The position numbers were made by a program, and so were the translations under genes. The notes under the pieces are model-generated. The model was not told the DNA's origin and ran no database searches. It worked only from the letters and a program-made list of their open reading frames with translations. Below, one piece after another: positions 24,601 through 33,600 of a DNA stretch of 35,308 nucleotides. The stretch spans positions 1-35,308 of the forward strand of contig JAGLYT010000001.1 of assembly GCA_023132075.1 (NCBI GenBank), in the 5' to 3' direction. Origin of the DNA: a bacterium. GTDB lineage: Bacteria > CBDUZB01 > JAGLHV01. Positions within the stretch are counted from its first letter, which is position 1. Each line of letters opens with the position of its first letter.

Positions 24601-27600
24601 TTATCTTAAAATAGAGTCTTTTGGTAAGGATTTAATTGATAAAGGAGAAGAATTAGAAGAAAGGTTAAAAAAATTAGGGGTTGATGTCGAAATCTTAAAG
24701 TATGACGATAAAAAACCTCTTTCTTTTTCCGGAAACTGTAATAAGATTATAATTATAGGATTGTTTCGAAGAAAAAAAACGATTTCTGATATGGATAAGT
24801 TTAAAAAAAATGATATAGCAGTTCGTTATTTTAAAGGCAAAATACCCGAAAAGATGCCTATGAATATAATTCAATGTTATTTAGACGAATTTGAAAAAAT
24901 AGTGCATAATCTGGTTGAATACAAGAAAGAAGTCGTTGAGATTGAAAATATATTATCGGGTGAATTTAATGAAGAAAAATTAATTATTTATACAGATAAA
25001 ATATTGAGGGAGATTTTCGTTTATATAAGAAACCCTGAAAAAGATATTATGCCTATTTCTGAAAGTGAAAAAAAAGTTAGGCAGATTTTTGTGAAAAATT
25101 GCAATTATAATAAAAAAGATGCCCGGAGATTAAGCGATGCATTGGTATCCAGTAAAACTTATTTGCAAATATTAAAGGGTAATAATAAAAAAATAACAGA
25201 TAAGATAACCGGTAATTTATTATATATTCTTGCGTATTCAAAGAGTACATTGGATAAGATAAGAGTTAAGAAAGATATTTTGTTTAATGTAGAGAGATTA
25301 TTTTTTAGCGCAATTGATATAGAAATGTTAAAGAGAGAGGGATATGATAATAAAGAAATAAGAAGTAATTATTTTTCGGGAGAAAATACAGGTAACTTTA
25401 TTTATTTACCTGAAAAGAAAGGTTCCGTTATTAATGTTAATGCTATTTTTTTCATTCGGAAAGATTGGAGAGATATAGTTAATTTGTCTGATGGATACAG
25501 GAAGGTGATACAAGAAATTTATAATGGGGAAAAATCATCGATTCCCATTAGCGAAGATTCATGGAGAGATTTATGGAGGGAAGTAAACCGCCTTAATTTG
25601 CTATTTGAAAAATATTTAAGATCAAAGAAAAATATTTCGAAAGAGAGTTTAGTTCTATCGAAAGAACTAAGAACACAATATTCAGATGATTTAATTGACA
25701 GGATTTGTGCTATGAGGATAGTGAGGAATGCTTTAGAGTCATTTCCTGGGGTTAAATTGAGCAGTAAATTTATGGAAAAATTTATTGAAGAAATAAGAGT
25801 TCCTTCTTTTCCTAAGGATGTTAAAGAACTGGAAGTTTTATTTTTATATTTCGCTAAGGAATATAAAGGGTGGGAAGAAAAAGGTTTGGAACCCTTTGAG
25901 ATAGAATCAATGCTGCTTAGAATTTCTGTAGATGAAGCAAAAATGTTAGAAAATTCCGGTATGAATATAGAAGATATAAAGCTTTTAGCAACTAGAGACA
26001 AAGCAGAAATTAGAAAGGAGATTGAAAGTAAAAATATAAGTACCCCTATAGAAAAAGATGAAAAATCGCGGATTAAAAGATTTATAATATTTGAAAAAAT
26101 CAATCTTACAATTGTTTCTCTTATTGCCTTTCTTATAGGTGCTTTCATTTATATTAATAAAACACATGGCACCGTATTTGCAGTAGGTTTTATGACTTTA
26201 TTGGTGCTGTTGCATTATAATCATTTTTTAATAAATAAATATTCTTTGAAAAAAAGAATGAAACAAGAGATAAGCACAAAATATATAAAATCACTAATTG
26301 AAGATGAAAGTAAAGAAATTTATCTTATACCGGAGTTTACCGGTCAGAAAGAATTAAAAATGGACAAGATAATAAAAAGACTAAATAAAATGGGAATAAA
26401 AAATGTGGAATTTTTTGAATTTTCCAGCACTAATAAAATTACTGTTTTAAATGATGAAGGTATTATAATAATAAGGTTATCTCCTGTTCCACTGGAAGCG
26501 GGAAAATCTTACTTAACTGATTGGAAGGATCTTTTCCGTTATTTTGATGAAAAATTAAAGACAAAAGCTGAAAAAATAAAGGTTGAAGAAATTACAATTA
26601 ACATTGAATTTTTCGAGGAGGTAATCGATGAATTAGAAAAAGAATATAAAAAAACGGATGATCGTGGCGGAATAGAGCCATTAAAGACGTTGATTATTTT
26701 TCCCTTGTTAGTTTTTGTGGCAGGCATATTTGCATCATTTAGTGGATTTATAACTGAATCAAGTGCAGCATCGGATGTAGCAATTGCTGCTCTTGGAGTA
26801 CCGTTAGGGTTGGGGATTATTTTTAACTGGTTAATTTTGTCCGTAAGTAAAATGGGGGATGAAAATCAAAGATTAATTTTGAAATCGGCTATTAGTAATG
26901 AGTTTGTGGAAATTGTTGTAGAAATGGAAAATAAAGCTGATTTGGAACCTGATTTTAACAAGGCAAAGCGGCGTTATAAGGAAGTCATAAAAAAATATTC
27001 TCGGATTGAAGGAGGTGTGGCACAGGAGGCTATTAGACGCTGTTCGGGAAAAATAGAGGAGAGGGGAGTTAAACTTGTTAGAAAAGAAGTACCGGATTTG
27101 TTTGATAGTATAGTCTTATTTTATTTGCTGCAGGGATTTACTCGTGAGGAAATAATAAAGTCAAAAGGGTTTGGTGTTCCGCATTTGCAAAAAATAACTA
27201 CAAGTCTTTCAAACGCAGGATGGATAGAAAAGGGTAAGGGTAACAGTTTTATTACTACAGGGAAGGCAGATAACCTTATTGGTAAATCATCGACAGATTC
27301 TCTATTACAGTTATCCAATCAGGAAAGTGTAGAAATGCTTATTAGTTTAAAATTGCCGGTCAATAATGAGAACATTGAAAAAGTGAAAGTATTGAAGGAA
27401 AATAAATTTCCGATAAATTCAAAAACTATCATAAATAATTCGGTAGACACACTAAAAATAAAAATCAAAACGATTGAGGACTATAACTTAACGAATAAGC
27501 AGAATAGTAATAGAAGGGGAGGATTCCGATCGATTATAACTTATTCATTAAAAAAAATAGAATTAATATTAGAAACTGTTAAAAGAGCTGATCATTTAGG

Positions 27601-30600
27601 GATAAAGATTTATCTGAATGATATTGAAAAACTTGTATTGGTCAAAGGAGAAAACGGTTTTCTTGGTGATTTAAATAATTTTGTTAAGTCAAAAAGAACA
27701 ACAATTAGGGGAAAGAAAAGATTAACGGATTCAAAAATGAAAGTTGAAAGGGAAATAGTTGGTAGGAAATTATTAAAAGCAGCATTAATATGGCCGGAAA
27801 GATTTTGTGAAATTTTTGAAGAACTGGAGAAAAATAAACATACTGAAGAAAAAACGATAGAATTTATTAATATTCTTTATGACTTCCCGGAATTTTTTGA
27901 AATACTTTTAATTTTAGAAAAGGTTAGACCTGTTTCAAAAGAAGAAGCAATAATAAAATTTAAAGAAAAACCGGAAACGGTAAAAGAAGTATTTCTTGTA
28001 AATTCAGAAGAAGGGATACCTATAGACGATGCTTTATCAGGATTAGAAAACGATTTATTTGATGTGTTTATAAGAAATGATAATGGTGAGATTATATTAT
28101 TAGAAAAGAAGGAAGGAAAAAGTGAACCAATAAATCCGCAGGTCTTGGGTGGGGTTCCTGCTTATTCCAATGTTTCTGAGATAAAGAGTATTGACTGGGA
28201 TAGGGTTAATCAATTAGGTGAGTTGGAGATAAAAAAGGTATTACAAAAATTATTCCGTAGTTTAGTATCCGATAAATTTACAATAAAATTTATTTCTTGT
28301 CTAAAAATAGAAGAATTGATGAGGAATGAAGACCGAATAAATTTGGCCTTAAAGGTTGCAAATGATTTGGATTTAATCAAGCGTGAAGGGTTTCCTGGTA
28401 TATTTGAAATTATAAGTAATTCAGATAATTTGGAAAAAGAAAAACAAAACGCAATTAAAAAATATTTAAATGAGCTTTTGCAAAATAAAGCAGGTTACGA
28501 CAAGGATGAATTAAAAACTATAGAGATTGATCCTGAATTATTTAAGCTTATTTATGATTATAATTTCGGGAAGGAATTTAAAGTGCAATTTGCTGCCCCT
28601 GAAGAAATAAAAAATGCAGGAGGCAAGACATGGTTTATAAACAACGAAAATAGAACAATATTATTAAATACTAACTATGTAATAGAAAGCAAATCTGCTT
28701 TTTATGGTTATTTAAGAAAACTTCTTCTTCCGTGGGTTTTAGCACATATTAATGGGCACTTAATTAAGCTGCCTTCCTCTCTCGGCTTCCTTAGTAAACC
28801 TATCAATTATCTTTATGCGCCTCTTAAAATCTTCCAGAATCTGATTTATAATAAAAATATAAAAGATGACTTATTTTGGTTAGTACGGTTAGTACGGTTT
28901 TATATTTTTATATTTGCCTTTTTTTATCTCGGAATTTGCATAGCTGAATTGAGTCATTCCATAGCATTTTCCTCGTTATGGAGAGATGGTTATGCATCGT
29001 TATCTCTCTCACTATTTAACCCCGTTCTTTATGTGCATGAATTTGGGAGGCCTGTTTTCTTTTCATATCGTTTATCAAAAGCTTTGGTATTTGTTTCCGG
29101 AGCTATAGGAATGATAATATATAGTTTAATGTTGTTAAAAAGTGCCTCTTGGATGGAAAAATACAAGAAAGAGTGGTTTTTAAAGAGAAGTTTCTCATAT
29201 CTATTTTTTATGATTAGTGGTTATTTATTTTTATATGCAACGGTAGATATTTTCGGAATGCAAAGTTTTTTTGGTTATGACACACATGGAGATTGGAGTC
29301 TGCTTGTTAATCTTGGACTTTCTCCAATTATTCCGTTATTTGTATTATTGATATTAGTGTTTTATTCAGCAAGTTTTTTGGCGAAAGAAATCAAATATTT
29401 TGTTGAATATATTATACTAAAAAGCTCAATTAGTGTTATTCTGGTAATATTTAAAAAACCAAGAGAAATTTATAAAAAAATTATTAATTGGTATAGATTA
29501 AAAGTTGTCCCAATTAAAGTAGAAATAGGTTTTGGTAAAAAAGGAGAATTTTTATTAAAAAATGCGGTAAAAAATAAAAGAGTAAGATGGGTTGGAATTG
29601 AAGCAAATGTTGAAATAGCAGAACAAATGAGAGAAGAAATTAATGAAATAAAAAACATTGAAATTTTAGATACAGGGATTTTATCCGCGGAACTAGATGC
29701 AATGTATGATGGAAGTATTAAGACGGATAATCTTAAATTAAATACTATTTCTACGATTAAAAATAATTTTAAGCCAAATACAGTAAGTGGATTTTATATT
29801 AACTATCCTTTTCCACTCAAAGTAGTGAGATTTATAAATGGCGATTTAGCAAAACAATTGTATCATTCTCTGGCTTTGAGTGGGGAAGTGGTAATAGTCA
29901 CTGAAGATATATCTTATGCCGAAGTTATAGTTGAGATTTTTTCAGGAATTCCCGGGTTTAAAAATTATTTTATAGATTTACCCGATGGTTATGCTAAAGG
30001 AGATCCAAAACAATTTAGCGATAGTAAGGGATGGGAATATAAATTATATCCGGAAAAAGATTACTCGAAATCTAATGAAAAAGAAGAAGTATTTTGCCTG
30101 AGGTTTATTAAGCAGGATATACCCGTTTTTAACAAGACAAAATTAATGCTTCAATTTAATAACGAAAAGGACATTTTTGAGAGAATTAAAAAAACCAATA
30201 AAAATACTCTTTGGGTTATTTCGGGTTTTAATGGTAGAGCAGTAAAAGACATTCGCAGAAAGATTAAAAATAAAGGATTAAAAAATGTAATTGTTTACAC
30301 AGGTGTTCCATGGACGATATTAGATGAGGCAAAAGAAAATAATATTTCTGAAATATTTTTGGATAATACTACTTCCATACTTGAAGATGAATATAAAATG
30401 AAAGAGGAAACTTATTTAACAAAACCTGGTCTTGCTCAGAAAATTTCTGACCTACTGGTTTCGGGTGGGAAATTAGTTATTCACGCTTCAAATAAAGAAT
30501 ATATGGACCAAATTAGAGAAATCTTTTCAAAAATTAAAGATTTAAAGGAAGAAATAGTTATAGAAAAAGAAGGTAAATATTTTCTTCATTATACAAAAGT

Positions 30601-33600
30601 CAAGAAAGAGTCAAAAAAAGTAAAAATTCCCAAATTTATTTCCGAGCTTGCAGCATTATTTGTGTTGTTAGGTATCGTAGTTTCTCCGGAGAAAAAACAA
30701 GCTGAAAAAATTAAGCTGGATAGATGTTTAGAGAATGCTTCATCCGATGAGTTAAAAATGTTGGAGTTGATTGCCAGAAGAGCAGGAGGGGGTGGGCTTT
30801 ATCGAAGCGCTTTATCTGGTAAGTTTGGTTTAAACCGAACAATAGATTTATTAGATAAGCTTAAAAGGTTTAATGTGATAACCGGCCCGCATGGATCAAA
30901 AATGCATTATAAATTTAATCCTGAGATTAAAAAATATTTTGCAGATAAGGCAAATCAGGTAGTTTTTCAGCATAGAGTTGATAAGTTAATAAGGCAGACA
31001 AGTATAGTTGACCCGGAGAGTGTATTTAGAGCGGTGATGGAGGAAGTTGAAAATGTCGAAGAAATTTATTATGCGTTAAGTTTTATTCATAGAAATTATA
31101 AACTTAAAAAGGGAGAAGGATTTGGAACAGTTCTTATAAATAGAGAAACAGGAAAAGAGCTTTCATCTGCCCAGATTCATTCTCTGATTTCACCGGAAAA
31201 AAAGAATTATCAGTTTAACAATTTAAAAGAAGATTCCCCACTAAGACAACTTTTAATGCATATTCTTAACAAAACAGGGATTTTAGGCGATTTAGGCGGT
31301 TTACCGGCGCGAATGTCGATAGTGCCTGAAAGGAGTGATGATACCCTTTCTGCAATCTCCTCGGATGGGGAACGAGGTGTAGATGAATGGGTAAAAAATA
31401 ATTTCAGAGTAGAGGGGTTAGATAAATTTGTACGGAATGTGTTTGATAAAATCGTTCTCAGGCGTGTAAGGGATGAAGAAGGAACAACAGTTTATTCCCA
31501 CAAATCATTGGATTTTGAAGTAGTAGTTTTAAAGGGCAATCCCCAAAAAGTAGAAGAGATAAAAGAAAATTATAATTTAGCAAAAACAAAAATTTCTGAT
31601 TTAATTCCTGCGTTTAAAGTAATTGAAAATCCGAAAATAATAATTGAAAAAGTAAATGGACAAGGATATGTAGAATACGATTATGCCGTTGTCCGGGAAA
31701 AAACTAAAACTTGCCAAAATGTAAAGGGGTTAAAATTTAAAGAACTTGTTGAATTGATTTTTAGTATGTGGGAAAAAAGAATATTTTTCCCGGGAAAAAT
31801 ATTTATTCAAAATTTCGGTATTAATAAAGAGGGAAACATTGTTTTAAAAGATTTAGGGATTGTAAAGCCGGATTCAATTTATGAAGATAATTTCATTCTT
31901 TATTTGCGCAATTTGGATGTAGTTAATAAATTTAATCCATTAGATGTTTTTAGTAGGGGTAAAAAACCAGTAAGAGTAAACATATTATTATGGGTAAAGA
32001 GTTATTTAAACTTGTTTATATATAATTCTCTTTTTGTAAAAATATGGCTTAGAATTAAAATAGAAAACGCAAAGGAATACTTAGGTAATTTTTTAAAAGA
32101 GCATTCAATTAAAGAAAATGAAAAAGGCCGTTTAAAGAATTTGGCATTTCTCCCTGTCATTTTTGGGGTACTTAGATGGCAAGGATTAAAAATATGGAGT
32201 AAATTTATGGCAAGGTGGAGATTTGTTTTCAGTAAGGATATTGATGAAAAGGCGGATATATTTTTGACTATGCTGTATGAACATAGAGATAGCCAAGATT
32301 TGTTAAGAAAGATGAAGATTAAAGAAAGAAAAGCTCTTGTTAGAGCGATAATTAAGTCAAATAACTCTAGAATAGAAGAATTTCTTAAAGAACTTATTAA
32401 GGATGAAAAAATACTTACAATAGAAGAAAAAGTTGATATAATTCTAGATGAAAACATTTCAATGGGGTGGAAGGAGTTAACAAAAGATATAGAAGCGAAA
32501 CGCTATTTGCTTGTTGCAGAAATAGGTAAGCGGCTGCATGAACCAAAGGCAAAGGATTATTTATGGGAAATTTTAGAAATAGATATGCTGCCTCTTTCCC
32601 AGGAAGAAGCAATAAAAGCATTGGTAGGAGATGATGTTCTGGAAACATTACTTCGATTATCTGAAAGGGAAAAATTAATAAAGGAAAAAACAACAAAAGG
32701 ATCTAAGGATAAATCTGATTTAACGATTCTTTTTATACCGTGGATAAGAAAAGGGGAAACGATAGTCTCTCTTCTGCGTGAAAAAAAGATAAATGAAGTA
32801 ATAGATGTCCTCGATAAATTTGATTTTACATGGGGAATTGCCCAGATTTTAATTTGCCCTCATGAGAAACCAATATATAAAGATGACAAAGAATATATTT
32901 GGTGGATGGGGCAGATTTTTAGATATTGGCAGTTAAATTTTTCTCAGAAAGCTGAACAAATCCTTGAGCAGTTTACTTTTGACCACGAACGGGATTTAGC
33001 CAAACCTCTTAAGGATCATATGGAGATAATTAATTCACTGGAGAGGGTTTTAAAAAACACAGCAGTAGTTAAGAATTTAAATTTGGTTAGTCAACCACAA
33101 GAATATTGGAAAATTTTTATTGAAGAATTTATTGCTAAACTCTCGATAATAGATGCTGCCCGGCAAAAAATGGTTATACAAAAATTGGCGCATTTAGACT
33201 ATCCATGGACACTTAATTTTATGATTAATATTAGTCGAAATCATGCGCTGGCACCTATAGCTAAGGCCGCGGCAGTAAAAAGTCTTCAAAAAAAAGAAAC
33301 CGCAATGGTTGCTGTAGCGCTAACAGAAATCAACTATATTGATATTGCCGGGATGGTGCTTGCCTGTGAGGAAAGAAATGAGAATTTCAAAAAATGGGTG
33401 GCTGATTTGTTGGTGGAATTGAATGAACTTGGTCGCGAGAATGATGTATTTAAACTTGTAAAAATCATTATGAAAGAAGATCAAATATTTGGCGAGGATA
33501 TCAGTGGTAGTTTTATAACACATGTTTTACCCGGGATAATAACAGGGGAAGCAGTTACCGAAGAAAAGACTATAAAAAAATTACCCTGGAATAATTTATT

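Noticed and set aside
25519-26148. Minus-strand open frame of 209 codons, the longest antisense frame
   Set aside because: It lies wholly opposite the continuous plus-strand frame. Its translation is a low-complexity Ser/Leu/Ile/Phe string expected from the complement of Lys/Glu/Asp-rich codons, with no recognisable domain and no promoter or ribosome site.
26616-26636. AGGAGG followed at suitable spacing by ATG (26628), looking like a gene start
   Set aside because: The ATG is not in the main frame and reads ATG-AAT-TAG, a stop after two codons. The purine run simply encodes Glu-Glu in the giant frame.
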